Notes: generated by a model from the sequence alone, not told the origin. 25,768 nt of DNA from a candidate division WWE3 bacterium (GCA_003564915.1 PXDX01000035.1:1-25768); one strand, 5' to 3'; numbered from the stretch's first letter, positions 14,931 through 23,806 are shown. Numbers and translations: made by a program.

Positions 14931-17900
14931 ATGAGAAGAACTGTTATTTTTTTAGTTACGATTCTAATCACCATCTTCTTTGGATTTGAAGTATCCGCTC
15001 AAGGATGGGTTGATTTCAGAAATTACATCGCCCAACCCCACTTCGTACCTCATACACTAAGTACCGGCGAGCATATACATTTTACCGGAGAACCAGGATC
15101 TGGGGGCGTGCGTCAGTATAAAAACACAAATTACGAGCAATTTTTTATAAGAGGAGATGGTTACTACAGGCGCGAAGATACTAGCTGGGCACCGGTAATG
15201 CCGGGATTCCAAGATGCGTTGTGTGTAAATGGAAATAAAGCCATTTATGCGCTCTACCCTCAACAAGAAACCTTCAACCCCGGTGATGAGGTAACAGGAA
15301 CCGGCTCTTTCTGGGCTCCCACAGGAGCGTCCGTGGGCGATAGCTGGCTTACCGGAGCACACATGATAGTACCGGTAGATTCGGGAGTTAGAAGTGGGGA
15401 ATACAATTATAATTTGCCTCCTCTCTACGCCTGTGAATTAACTAATCTATCAGGATATCCTGCTTGGGTTCCGGAAGGCAGCCAAACAATTGAATTTTCT
15501 AGATTTTATGGTCCCAACGAATTTGAATTCTGCACAGGAATAACGAATCCTGCAAATTTAATAGTTTTAAGAGTTCTGTCGGGACCGGGTCAAGGAGATA
15601 CCTTCTACTTCATGGAGGGGTGGGGTCTGGTTGGATTTGAGACGGTTGGCTGGGAAGCGGGGCTGCTTTCGGGTGAAGGTATACCGGAGGGGGACGCATC
15701 TCTATGTAGAATTGATCGTGAGCATTTACCCGACCGCATCCCAAGAACCATTGTGGGAAGGGTGGTAAGTACGCTACAATCAACAAGAGATAATTATGTG
15801 GTAACACAAACCCCTGTAGAAGGAGCCACGCTCTGTGTCTATCAGGGCCGTCAAACAGGGCTCGACGGTATTGGAGAAACAATCCTCGATTTTGAAGCTA
15901 CCGCAAGAACTAATGAGCACGGCTATTTCTTTGTTGATACTTATTTAAGACCTAATAGCTTCTTTAATACCAATTTTATGGGAGTCCTTTGCGGCAATGA
16001 GATCCATGAAGTGATCCAAGTTGGCCTGAACCATCTTCAACAAGATCCTTTAGCAAATAGATATCATGCTTATCTTCCGAGAGCACGGGTGGGAGGGGGC
16101 GCTCCTAGAGGAGTTCTGGAATTTAAGATACCGCTGCTTAACGGTACTTCTCCAACCGGACCTTATCCCAAATACCCTTTTGATTTTGACTTTAGTGCCA
16201 ATAGAACGGTTCTAGCCCCAGTGGAACTTGCTCTAAAATGCCCTCCCAACCCAGGTGAACCTAATTTTTCAAGCCATCCTGCGGTTCATTTTTCCTGCGC
16301 CGAATCAGAAGATTGCCCAACTTATAATCAATGTCCTGCGGAGTTATATTACACTGACCGAACAGACTTGGGTACGGGGCACTGTGGTCCGGGATCACAA
16401 GTAAGTTCCATAAATAGAGCAGAACCACAACATACTGGCCATCTGACCCTCACAGAACCTCGAGACGGTAGTTTAAGAGGTACAAGTTTGGACGAGCCCG
16501 GCTTTTTAGATCGATTCTTGGATGCGGCAGGAAATATTGTAAATCATCTTATAGGGTTTAAATACGAGGGCCCTATTGATACAAGAGCATGGTATGGAAA
16601 TTGGGAACAAGTGACATCAGCACTTCACTTTCTTACAGGTAGCCCGGGGGCTTTTCTACAAGGAGGATTTTATTGGGAGACTTGTGATAGACATAGGCCT
16701 TGGTGTGAAAACATTGAAGTTGTGCCCTGTGAATTTATAAGAAAGTCAAATAATTACAGTAACTCTTATTCTAGTTATACATCTATAGAGGAAATGAATC
16801 TAAATTCCCAGGGAGTAGCCGGATTCATTACATTATTACAACCTCCCTATGGAGATAACAACGCTTTAAGTCTAGTGAACATATACTGGGGAATGAATAG
16901 AGAGGACTGGGTGATCTGTACTCTTGATACCGGACAAGAGGTGTTATTGAGCCAAATACGTCCTCCGACAACTTGGTGGCATTCAGAGCATAATAACTCG
17001 GATGAAGAATATTGCCACCCCGAAGAAGAAGGATGTCATTTTTTACTGACAGAAGATTATATACCTTACTCGTTTATTTGGAGACACGGATTTATTGACG
17101 GACATCATACCGGACAGCTTATAGACATAAAAACGGAGGCTAAAAACAATTCTTACGGTACAGTAGAAGATGGAGCCTATAGAACAGAGAAATTTTACGC
17201 AGATTACGAGCCCACGGTGCTTGAAGAGGAGCACGCTAGAAACTATAGCAGGCCTGTTGCAACGGGTTCCGCAAATAGCCTGGGCTTGGCCTACATGACG
17301 GTTCCCGAACGTGAGATAGAGGATCCCGAAGGAAGATTCGGCGATCTGATCGTAGAACCTGGATTAAGATCATTACATCTCCATACTTACAATGAAACCC
17401 CTCCTGAACTAGTAATAGGCGAACCCGGAGACGGAAGACATCATACAAGTATAAAAGGTTTTGATCATTGTATGATCTCCAACACAGATATTGATCCGCA
17501 TAGAGAACATCCTTTCACCAGAACTACTCTTCTTCAAGAGCCGGCGCATCCTGAAGATGCCCTCAGTATACCTACAGGAAGTTCTGCCGCACAATATAAT
17601 CTCTTGGACTGTACCATAATAAATAATGAGGTTAGATGTGAGGAAACACCCCGCGGCTATATAGATCCAGGAGGGGGAAGTCAGTCAAACATGACGTTTT
17701 ATGGTTGGCCGATATTCCAAGATCTTTGGGGTACAATCGAGGTAATTTTTTATGAGCTCGTTAAAGTTTTTGCTCCTCCGGAAGAAGGATGTATCTTAAC
17801 AAGAGAACAGGAAGGGTGTACCCCTTGTAGGGAGGGGGAAGATCCTGAAAGAGACCTGTGCGATCCTGATTGCGAATGTGTGTTTGTGTGCGATCCCGAA

Positions 17901-18893
17901 GATCCGGGAGATATCGAAAGATGTGAAGTATGTACTGTAACAACGGAAGAATACGATTGTTATGGGATTGCAACCGAGTTTGAATTGGAAGTTGAAGGTA
18001 ACTCAGAAGTGTTGGATATGAGATATCCCTTACAGGAAACCGAAAAAATTGCTGCCGGATTTTTACCTCCAGAAGCTGCTAAAGAATTTGCCAGAAGAGG
18101 TATTACATTTACTACTGACGTTTATGGAGGTCCCCAGTTCCAAGAAAACTCAATTGGTATAGAAAGACATGGGACAGAATATTCAACTCTGACAGATGGT
18201 TTGAGGCAGGCAGTAGGTCTTCACATAAACAATATTGACCGACCGGTAAGCTCCTCTATGGTGCAAAACACATATGTTGGAGACGTTGTGGGAGACATTA
18301 CCGAGGAATATGTTGACTGGGAGGGGGTGCCTGATTGGCATGATCTACCTGAAGGCACTATCTCAGTAGTTTTCCAAAGAGGTGCCCGAAGATGTGGAAT
18401 AATGTTGAGAGATATGGTCACAGCAGTAAATAACACTGCAGATAGGTTCGGAATACCTAGAGAAGTACTGCTTGCTTTATGGGTGCAAGAAAGCAGGCTC
18501 TCACAGTACATTCAAATAGGAGAAGACGGGGAGTGCGGAATGATAAGGAACACTGCCGGAGCCTACTGCACCGCTCAAGTCTATCGTCCACGAGGAGCTA
18601 CCATAATAAATCCTGACGGATCGGAAACACCCGTGACCCCGGTTCATCCAAATTATACTGTTGAAGGGCTCTATGATCTTAACTACTGTTTGGATGCGGG
18701 AGCAACGATATTGAGAAACTTTTATAGAAGAGCCGATGTAGTAAATTGGCATGAAGCAGTCGCTTGTTATCAGGGCATTCCGGGCTGCGACACTAGTAAC
18801 AGATATTTTGTGGATGGTTACTGGAAATGGTACTTAGCCGGAGGCTTTTACGACGCTCAAGAGGATATTTATGTCAGATTTGTCGCCAACTAA
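14931..18893 (+). CDS. Large secreted cell-surface protein with a C-terminal lytic-transglycosylase-like domain
   Basis: 1320 residues from ATG 14931, after two Arg a hydrophobic signal ending FEVSAQG (cleavage near residue 24). At about 270-370 there is a carboxypeptidase-regulatory/transthyretin-like beta-sandwich (IVGRVVST, VEGATLCVYQG, TNEHGYFFVD). The middle, about 400-1050, is Cys-rich and of unknown fold, with a cluster around 970-1015. The last 170 residues look like a lysozyme-fold transglycosylase: VLLALWVQESRLSQYIQ with the probable catalytic E1187, Gly/Tyr-rich substrate strands and AVACYQG. It probably cuts or remodels peptidoglycan. A start at 14868 would precede the -10 box and is rejected. 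The divergent neighbour is a DUF1189 protein. Confidence 0.82.
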   Translation: MRRTVIFLVTILITIFFGFEVSAQGWVDFRNYIAQPHFVPHTLSTGEHIHFTGEPGSGGVRQYKNTNYEQFFIRGDGYYRREDTSWAPVMPGFQDALCVNGNKAIYALYPQQETFNPGDEVTGTGSFWAPTGASVGDSWLTGAHMIVPVDSGVRSGEYNYNLPPLYACELTNLSGYPAWVPEGSQTIEFSRFYGPNEFEFCTGITNPANLIVLRVLSGPGQGDTFYFMEGWGLVGFETVGWEAGLLSGEGIPEGDASLCRIDREHLPDRIPRTIVGRVVSTLQSTRDNYVVTQTPVEGATLCVYQGRQTGLDGIGETILDFEATARTNEHGYFFVDTYLRPNSFFNTNFMGVLCGNEIHEVIQVGLNHLQQDPLANRYHAYLPRARVGGGAPRGVLEFKIPLLNGTSPTGPYPKYPFDFDFSANRTVLAPVELALKCPPNPGEPNFSSHPAVHFSCAESEDCPTYNQCPAELYYTDRTDLGTGHCGPGSQVSSINRAEPQHTGHLTLTEPRDGSLRGTSLDEPGFLDRFLDAAGNIVNHLIGFKYEGPIDTRAWYGNWEQVTSALHFLTGSPGAFLQGGFYWETCDRHRPWCENIEVVPCEFIRKSNNYSNSYSSYTSIEEMNLNSQGVAGFITLLQPPYGDNNALSLVNIYWGMNREDWVICTLDTGQEVLLSQIRPPTTWWHSEHNNSDEEYCHPEEEGCHFLLTEDYIPYSFIWRHGFIDGHHTGQLIDIKTEAKNNSYGTVEDGAYRTEKFYADYEPTVLEEEHARNYSRPVATGSANSLGLAYMTVPEREIEDPEGRFGDLIVEPGLRSLHLHTYNETPPELVIGEPGDGRHHTSIKGFDHCMISNTDIDPHREHPFTRTTLLQEPAHPEDALSIPTGSSAAQYNLLDCTIINNEVRCEETPRGYIDPGGGSQSNMTFYGWPIFQDLWGTIEVIFYELVKVFAPPEEGCILTREQEGCTPCREGEDPERDLCDPDCECVFVCDPEDPGDIERCEVCTVTTEEYDCYGIATEFELEVEGNSEVLDMRYPLQETEKIAAGFLPPEAAKEFARRGITFTTDVYGGPQFQENSIGIERHGTEYSTLTDGLRQAVGLHINNIDRPVSSSMVQNTYVGDVVGDITEEYVDWEGVPDWHDLPEGTISVVFQRGARRCGIMLRDMVTAVNNTADRFGIPREVLLALWVQESRLSQYIQIGEDGECGMIRNTAGAYCTAQVYRPRGATIINPDGSETPVTPVHPNYTVEGLYDLNYCLDAGATILRNFYRRADVVNWHEAVACYQGIPGCDTSNRYFVDGYWKWYLAGGFYDAQEDIYVRFVAN

Positions 18894-18926
18894 ATACTCT
18901 GCAAAAGAAATGTTTTTCTCCGAAAA

Positions 18927-18955
18927 TTGACACCTAACATCATATAGACTATCAT
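18927..18955 (+). promoter_or_regulatory. SUF operon promoter
   Basis: TTGACA (18927-18932, perfect), 17-nt spacer, TATCAT (18950-18955). The regulator ATG follows 6 nt later, so a leaderless mRNA is expected, as at 1251-1287. Confidence 0.75.
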
Positions 18956-18961
18956 CTATAT
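18942..18961 (+). promoter_or_regulatory. Palindromic operator candidate for the SUF regulator
   Basis: Perfect 7-bp arms ATATAGA (18942-18948) and TCTATAT (18955-18961) around a 6-bp centre that contains most of the -10 box. Binding would block RNA polymerase. The likely ligand is the winged-helix protein encoded directly downstream; this is inferred from position and symmetry. Confidence 0.6.
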
Positions 18962-19237
18962 ATGTGTCACAGATGCTTTAAACAGCTTGGCGTTAAGTCA
19001 AAGCTGGAAATATTCAATACCATCAAGAGAAGCGAGGGAGCTTCCGTTGGAGAAATAGTAAAAAGAATGAGCCTTACTCAGCCTACCGTATCGCACCATC
19101 TCTCAAAAATGGAAGAGACCGGCCTATTAAAAAAGACTAAAAAGGGCCGAAAAGTATTTTATTCAGTAAATATAACGTGTTTATACGGTAACAGTTACTG
19201 TGCGCTAGCTGAAACAGACTTCTATGTTAAAGATTGA
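18962..19237 (+). CDS. ArsR-like winged-helix regulator with four cysteines, first gene of the SUF operon
   Basis: 91 residues. The core is an ArsR-type HTH: GASVGEIVKRMSLTQPTVSHHLSKMEETGLL (27-56) then a wing KKTKKGRKVFYSV. It has cysteines only at the ends: C2-x2-C5 at the N-terminus and C73-x6-C80 near the C-terminus. Two CxnC pairs in a dimer-forming regulator at the head of an Fe-S assembly operon suggest that it binds an Fe-S cluster, Fe or Zn and represses the operon when clusters are sufficient, like IscR or cyanobacterial SufR (both different families). The last 14 nt overlap sufC. The HTH and location are seen; the sensing role is inference. Confidence 0.78.
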   Translation: MCHRCFKQLGVKSKLEIFNTIKRSEGASVGEIVKRMSLTQPTVSHHLSKMEETGLLKKTKKGRKVFYSVNITCLYGNSYCALAETDFYVKD

Positions 19238-19955
19238 GAATGTTACTGCAAGACCCCAGGATGATCCGTCCGCTATTATTAAAAACGTGAGCATAAATCT
19301 AGAGAAAAACAAGATCTATGTTCTTATGGGACCAAATGGTTCAGGGAAAAGTACTCTGGCCAAAGTCATAGAAGGAGACCCCAAGATTATTCTTACCGAG
19401 GGTTCTTTAGCCTACAAAAAAATCGACATAACTCCCAAGGAACCTAACGAAAGATCACTGATGGGGATATTTATTTCCCGCCAGAATCCCCCCCAAATAA
19501 GCGGATTGAACGTTTTTTCGTATCTTAAACTTATCTACGGCAAGCACCACAAAAATAATCTCTCTCCCGGAGAATTTTCCAAACTTTTGGATAGTGAAAT
19601 GAACAAGCTACAACTTCCTTTGCATTTCAAAGAACGTTATCTGAATGAAGGCTTTTCCGGAGGAGAAAGAAAAAAAATGGAAATACTGCAGATGCTCTTG
19701 ATAGACCCCGAATTAATTGTTCTTGATGAAATAGACAGCGGAGTTGACATTGACAGCCTAAAAACAATTCTTAGATTTTTAAAGCAACATCACAAAAGAA
19801 AAAAATCCACCATTCTTTTTATCACACACAGCCCTGAAGTAGCACTCAAAATAAATCCTTATAAAATGTTCGTCATGAAAGAAGGAAGGATCGTGGCAGA
19901 GAACGGTAAGATTTTGATCGAAAGAATCAAAAATGAAGGATATGAAACTCTATAA
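19224..19955 (+). CDS. sufC: Fe-S cluster assembly ATPase SufC
   Basis: 243 residues. SufC is the ABC-type ATPase of the SufBC(2)D scaffold; ATP hydrolysis drives conformational change that exposes cluster-building sites on SufB/SufD. Walker A GPNGSGKST at 36-44, a Q-loop SRQNPPQISGLNVF, signature FSGGERKKMEIL, Walker B LIVLDEIDSGVDIDSL (the SufC form DEIDSGLD) and the H-loop THSPEV are present. Cytoplasmic, no membrane segments. Overlaps the regulator by 14 nt upstream and sufB by 23 nt downstream, so the operon is tightly coupled. Confidence 0.96.
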   Translation: MLKIENVTARPQDDPSAIIKNVSINLEKNKIYVLMGPNGSGKSTLAKVIEGDPKIILTEGSLAYKKIDITPKEPNERSLMGIFISRQNPPQISGLNVFSYLKLIYGKHHKNNLSPGEFSKLLDSEMNKLQLPLHFKERYLNEGFSGGERKKMEILQMLLIDPELIVLDEIDSGVDIDSLKTILRFLKQHHKRKKSTILFITHSPEVALKINPYKMFVMKEGRIVAENGKILIERIKNEGYETL

Positions 19956-21255
19956 TCCCGCAACCAAAAAAACCGTCGAGAAAATATCTAGTGCTAAAAA
20001 TGAGCCTGAATGGATCCTGGAGTATCGGCTCAACTCTCTGAAAAAATTTGAGGCGTTAAGAAATAAGGCAACTCCCATGGAAAAGAAACTCCTTAAACAA
20101 ATTAACTATTACAAAGATCCCGCTGCCAAAAAGAAGAATAAGTGGGAAGATATTCCTGCAGAAATAAAGGAAACTTTTGATGTCCTGGGTCTTCCCCAAG
20201 CCGAGAAAGATTTTCTGGCCGGAATAGAAACCCAATATAACTCCGAAGCCATTTACGGTTCTCTAAAAAGAAGATTGGGTAAAAAAGGAGTGGTTTTCAC
20301 AAACATTGAAAAAGGGCTTAAAAATCACCCCGCACTTTTTAAACGATATTTCGGTAAATTAGTCAAACCGGAGAACAACCTCTACGCCGCTGCAAATGGA
20401 GCTTTTTGGTCCGGCGGTTCTTTCCTTTACGTTCCAAGCAATACGCAGATAAAATTACCTTTGCAAGCATACTTTCGAATAGGTGCGTTAAATCTGGGAC
20501 AATTTGAACGTACTCTAATAATAGTAGAGAAAGACAGTTCCGCTCACTACGTGGAGGGATGTACCGCGCCATCCTTTTCTGAAGAGGCCCTACATGCCGG
20601 AGTAGTTGAAGTTTTTGTGGGGGAAAATGCTCATATGAGGTACACCACCATCCAAAACTGGTCAAAAAACGTCCAAAACATGGTCACAAAAAAATCCTCC
20701 GTTGAGAGAAAAGGCAGGATGTCCTGGGTAGACACAAATCTGGGATCAAAAGAAACAATGAAATATCCTTCCTGCTATCTTAGAGGAGAAGGTTCTTTCG
20801 GAGAAATGCTGTCCGTTACTTACTCTACTAAGGGACAAAAAATAAACGCCGGCGCACGTATGATCCATGAAGGTATGGGAACAAAATCCAGAGTAATTTC
20901 AAGGTCAATAGCAAGAAAAGGATCGGAGGCAAATTATGTGGGGGAATTGAGAGTGGAAGCCTCTGCGAAGAACACAAAAGCGCAGATAAGATGTGACAGC
21001 CTTCTACTCGACGAAGGTGCCAAATCAAAAAGCCTCCCCAAGTTAGAAATAAAATGCGGTAGATCAAAAATCGAACACGAAGCCAGCGCTACAAAATTAG
21101 ATGAGGAAAGGGTCAACTATCTTATCTCTAGGGGATTAACCGAGATGGAAGCCAGGAATGCAATCATTCAGGGATTTATTGAACCGGTCATCCGAGAACT
21201 TCCTTTGGAATATGCGTTAGAATTTAATAAATTAATGGAAAGCCAAATAAAATGA
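19933..21255 (+). CDS. sufB: Fe-S cluster scaffold SufB
   Basis: 440 residues, slightly shorter than the usual 470-495. SufB carries the nascent cluster in the SufBCD complex. Visible family blocks: EPEWILEYRLNSLKKFE near the N-terminus, YAAANGAFWSGGSFLYVPSN, LPLQAYFRIGALNLGQFERTLI and VEGCTAP in the beta-helix core, RGEGSFGEMLSVTYS with INAGARMIHEG, and the C-terminal KIEHEASATKLDEERVNYLI followed by GFIEPVIRELPLEYA. ATG 19933 lies within sufC; a second ATG at 19942 is equally possible. The TGA shares an ATGA overlap with sufD. Confidence 0.96.
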   Translation: MKDMKLYNPATKKTVEKISSAKNEPEWILEYRLNSLKKFEALRNKATPMEKKLLKQINYYKDPAAKKKNKWEDIPAEIKETFDVLGLPQAEKDFLAGIETQYNSEAIYGSLKRRLGKKGVVFTNIEKGLKNHPALFKRYFGKLVKPENNLYAAANGAFWSGGSFLYVPSNTQIKLPLQAYFRIGALNLGQFERTLIIVEKDSSAHYVEGCTAPSFSEEALHAGVVEVFVGENAHMRYTTIQNWSKNVQNMVTKKSSVERKGRMSWVDTNLGSKETMKYPSCYLRGEGSFGEMLSVTYSTKGQKINAGARMIHEGMGTKSRVISRSIARKGSEANYVGELRVEASAKNTKAQIRCDSLLLDEGAKSKSLPKLEIKCGRSKIEHEASATKLDEERVNYLISRGLTEMEARNAIIQGFIEPVIRELPLEYALEFNKLMESQIK

Positions 21256-21848
21256 AAATTGCCAAAGTCGATCTGAAAGATAAGATTTCTTTTGAAATTG
21301 GAGAAACCTCATTCTTCATTCTTAAACCATTAAAAGACGTCCAAAGAAGTGAAATTACGATTAAGATGCCGGTGGAGAGAACCAGCGCCCAATTCATTCT
21401 AGCGGAGTTCATTAAAAAGGATCGGATCAAATTATCAATCAATATTGAGCATCTTGCTTCCCGCACAGAATCATCGGTTATAGTGAGAACGGTTCTTAGC
21501 CGAGGCGGAAAATTTGATTTTTTTGGCAATATTAAAGTTCCGGCACAATCAAAGAACGTAAAAGGGACCATGGATGCGAAGGGTCTTGCGGAAGAAGATG
21601 AGGTGGTTTGGAAAGCCAGACCCCATCTTGAAATAGAGAATATGGAAGTAGATGTGAGGCACAGCACAACTCTAACCGATTTTGATGAGGAGCAGATGCT
21701 TTACCTAAATAGCAAAGGTATTCCAGAAAAAGAGAGCGAGCTGCTCCTAAAGGAAAGCTTCCTAAGAGAGGTTTTGAGCACTATAGTTTGGGAAGACGCT
21801 AGAAATTACTATAAAGATTATTTAGCAGATAAGATGAGATTAGCGTGA
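21252..21848 (+). CDS. sufD: Short SufD-like scaffold subunit
   Basis: 198 residues, less than half of classical SufD (about 420). It keeps the core of the beta-helix and the C-terminal helical end, DVRHSTTLTDFDEEQMLYLN then SKGIPEKESELLLKESFL, where the pattern HxxTxxxxDxxQxxYLxSRG of SufB/SufD lies, but lacks the long N-terminal helical region. The SufC-binding C-terminus is kept. It overlaps sufB by ATGA and sufS by GTGA. The reading frame is intact and packed between other SUF genes, so this looks like a natural minimal form rather than a broken gene. It would pair with SufB and SufC in the scaffold. Confidence 0.82.
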   Translation: MKIAKVDLKDKISFEIGETSFFILKPLKDVQRSEITIKMPVERTSAQFILAEFIKKDRIKLSINIEHLASRTESSVIVRTVLSRGGKFDFFGNIKVPAQSKNVKGTMDAKGLAEEDEVVWKARPHLEIENMEVDVRHSTTLTDFDEEQMLYLNSKGIPEKESELLLKESFLREVLSTIVWEDARNYYKDYLADKMRLA

Positions 21849-23122
21849 GTAGAAAGAATAAAATAAACCAAAAACTTGATCCGTTTAAAATAAGGAAAGA
21901 CTTTCCCATTATGGGAAGGGATATAGAAGGTAGCCCTTTGGTTTATTTTGACAACGCTGCAACCTCTCAAAAACCTAAACAAGTCATAGATGCGATAACT
22001 GAATTCTACTCCAAGAACAATGCAAACGTCCATCGCGGCATTCACACTCTCAGCGAAAACGCTACAAGACAGTATGAAGAATCAAGAACAACCCTTGCAA
22101 AGTTCCTTGGGGCAAATTCCCCTGAAGAACTCATATTTACTAACGGAACAACTCATTCGGTAAACCACCTTTCCGTGGGGATCAAAAATCTTCTGTCTGA
22201 GGGAGATGAGATCATAACCTCAAATCTTGAACATCACAGTAATTTTGTTCCCTGGCAACGCCTTTGCAAAGAAAGGGGAGCGATTCTCAAGACCATAGAT
22301 ATTACACCGGAACCTAACGAAACATCGTCCGACTATAGCAAGAAAATATTGGATAAAATAGAAAGATTTCTGTCCAAAAAAACCAAATTGGTAACGATAT
22401 CCCACGTATCAAACGTTACAGGATCAATAATTCCCATAAAGGAAATTGCCTCCATAGTAAAAGGCAGTGATGAAAATATTTTACTGTTGGTTGACGGGGC
22501 TCAATCAGCTCCCCATATTCCTATCAACATGAGAAGCTTGGGATGCGACTTCTTTGTATTCTCAGGACACAAAATGCTAGGTCCTATGGGTATCGGGGGG
22601 CTGTGGATCAGAAAGAATCTAATGGAAAAAATTGAACCGGGAATTGTGGGCGGCGGAATGATAGAAAAAGTATCTCTCGACAAGGCGGTATGGGCTGGAG
22701 CCCCCTATAGATACGAAGCCGGGACACCTAATGTAGCTGGCGCAATAGGTCTAGCCGCTGCTGTTAAATACCTTGAATCCGTAGGAATGCGGGAGATCAA
22801 CAACCATGGAAGGAGGTTGGCGAAACATACTATAGAACTTTTAGAACAAATAGCCGGCCTGAAAATAATTGGGCCTAAAGATGATGACAACAGAATTGGA
22901 CTGATATCTTTTTATGTTGAAGGCACCCATCCACACGATATTGCGGCCATTCTAAACTCAAAAGGTATTGCGGTGCGGGCCGGACAACATTGCGCGATGC
23001 CTTTACATACCGAGCTGGATTTGGAGGCATCCACCCGAGCAAGCTTTTACCTTTACAACACTAATGAGGAAGTGGATTATTTTTATAGAGAGCTAAAAAC
23101 AGCTTTAAAAGTCTTGAAATAA
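21845..23122 (+). CDS. sufS: Cysteine desulfurase SufS
   Basis: 425 residues. A PLP enzyme that takes sulfur from cysteine and hands it as persulfide to SufU. Motifs: VYFDNAATSQKPKQVI at the start, NVHRGIHTLSENAT, the TNGTTHSVN loop, EHHSNFVPWQ, DGAQSAPH, the PLP lysine K243 in FSGHKMLGPMGIGG and the catalytic C383 in RAGQHCAMPLH, which is the SufS/group II arrangement. The start is GTG at 21845, giving a GTGA overlap with sufD; the next ATG in frame is too far inside. One base separates its stop from sufU. Confidence 0.96.
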   Translation: MSRKNKINQKLDPFKIRKDFPIMGRDIEGSPLVYFDNAATSQKPKQVIDAITEFYSKNNANVHRGIHTLSENATRQYEESRTTLAKFLGANSPEELIFTNGTTHSVNHLSVGIKNLLSEGDEIITSNLEHHSNFVPWQRLCKERGAILKTIDITPEPNETSSDYSKKILDKIERFLSKKTKLVTISHVSNVTGSIIPIKEIASIVKGSDENILLLVDGAQSAPHIPINMRSLGCDFFVFSGHKMLGPMGIGGLWIRKNLMEKIEPGIVGGGMIEKVSLDKAVWAGAPYRYEAGTPNVAGAIGLAAAVKYLESVGMREINNHGRRLAKHTIELLEQIAGLKIIGPKDDDNRIGLISFYVEGTHPHDIAAILNSKGIAVRAGQHCAMPLHTELDLEASTRASFYLYNTNEEVDYFYRELKTALKVLK

Positions 23123-23123
23123 A

Positions 23124-23504
23124 ATGGACAGCTTATACAGAGAAGAAATGATGGAGATCTACAAAGATCCTAAACACAAAAAGGAACTCCCGAACGCAAA
23201 TGCATACTCCGAAGAGGAAAATCCTTTATGTGGCGACACCATAAAACTGCGGTTGAAAATCAAAAACGGAAAAATACAAAGCGCCGCATTTGAAGGATCT
23301 TCCTGTGCCGTAAGTACTATCTCCACGGAAAAAGTACTTGGATATGTAGAAGGAAAATCAATAGAAGAAGCAAAAAATTTGACCCAAGAAAAATTACTCG
23401 ACTTACTTGATATTGACATCAGCATGAGCAGAGTAAGATGTGCTACACTAGTCCTTACTGCCTTAAAGAACGCTCTCGAATCTTTTGAAGAAGGGAATGA
23501 GTAA
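23124..23504 (+). CDS. sufU: Fe-S assembly protein SufU
   Basis: 126 residues. SufU is the zinc-bound partner that accepts persulfide sulfur from SufS in Gram-positive-type SUF systems. LYREEMMEIYKDPKHK at the N-terminus, then the Zn ligands C36 and D38 (NPLCGDTI), C61 (GSSCAVS) and C106 (RVRCATL) are all in place. It is about 20 residues shorter than B. subtilis SufU, with the segment before C106 shortened. No SufE or SufA gene is present, so SufU is the expected sulfur transfer partner. The stop codon directly abuts the next ATG. Confidence 0.92.
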   Translation: MDSLYREEMMEIYKDPKHKKELPNANAYSEEENPLCGDTIKLRLKIKNGKIQSAAFEGSSCAVSTISTEKVLGYVEGKSIEEAKNLTQEKLLDLLDIDISMSRVRCATLVLTALKNALESFEEGNE

Positions 23505-23756
23505 ATGGAAATAGACGAAAATACAAACATTGCCGAACTTTTGGAAAAGCATCCTGAAACTGCTGAGGTATTCATGAATTACGACCTTCAATGCGTGGGA
23601 TGTATGGCAGCCGCTTTCGACACGATTGGACATGGGGCGGACGCGCATGGCCTTTCTGAAGAGGATATTCAAGCTTTGATAGAAGATTTAAATCTGGTTG
23701 TCAACCTTGATGTTGATCCGGAAAAAATCTCTGAGGATAGCGCTCCTGCTCAATAA
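23505..23756 (+). CDS. DUF1858 domain protein (redox disulfide type)
   Basis: 83 residues. ITN-type start MEIDENTNIAELLEKHPETAEVF, then MNYDLQCVGCMAA with a CxxC at about residues 30-33 and an alpha-helical tail, the DUF1858 pattern found with hybrid-cluster and Fe-S proteins. It starts on the base after the sufU stop, so it belongs to the SUF operon. CxxC might serve thiol exchange or Fe-S/metal transfer. The acidic C-terminal tail (about residues 70-83) is of unknown use. Function in the SUF context is inference from the CxxC and position. Confidence 0.82.
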   Translation: MEIDENTNIAELLEKHPETAEVFMNYDLQCVGCMAAAFDTIGHGADAHGLSEEDIQALIEDLNLVVNLDVDPEKISEDSAPAQ

Positions 23757-23792
23757 AAGACGAAAAATGTTATTTGTCTAAGCAAGATTTGT

Positions 23793-23798
23793 TAAGAT
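23793..23798 (+). promoter_or_regulatory. -10 box for the HPF gene
   Basis: TAAGAT, 8 nt before the ATG at 23807. This would let the hibernation factor be made apart from the SUF genes; the -35 is weak. Confidence 0.35.
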
Positions 23799-23806
23799 TG
23801 GTGTAT

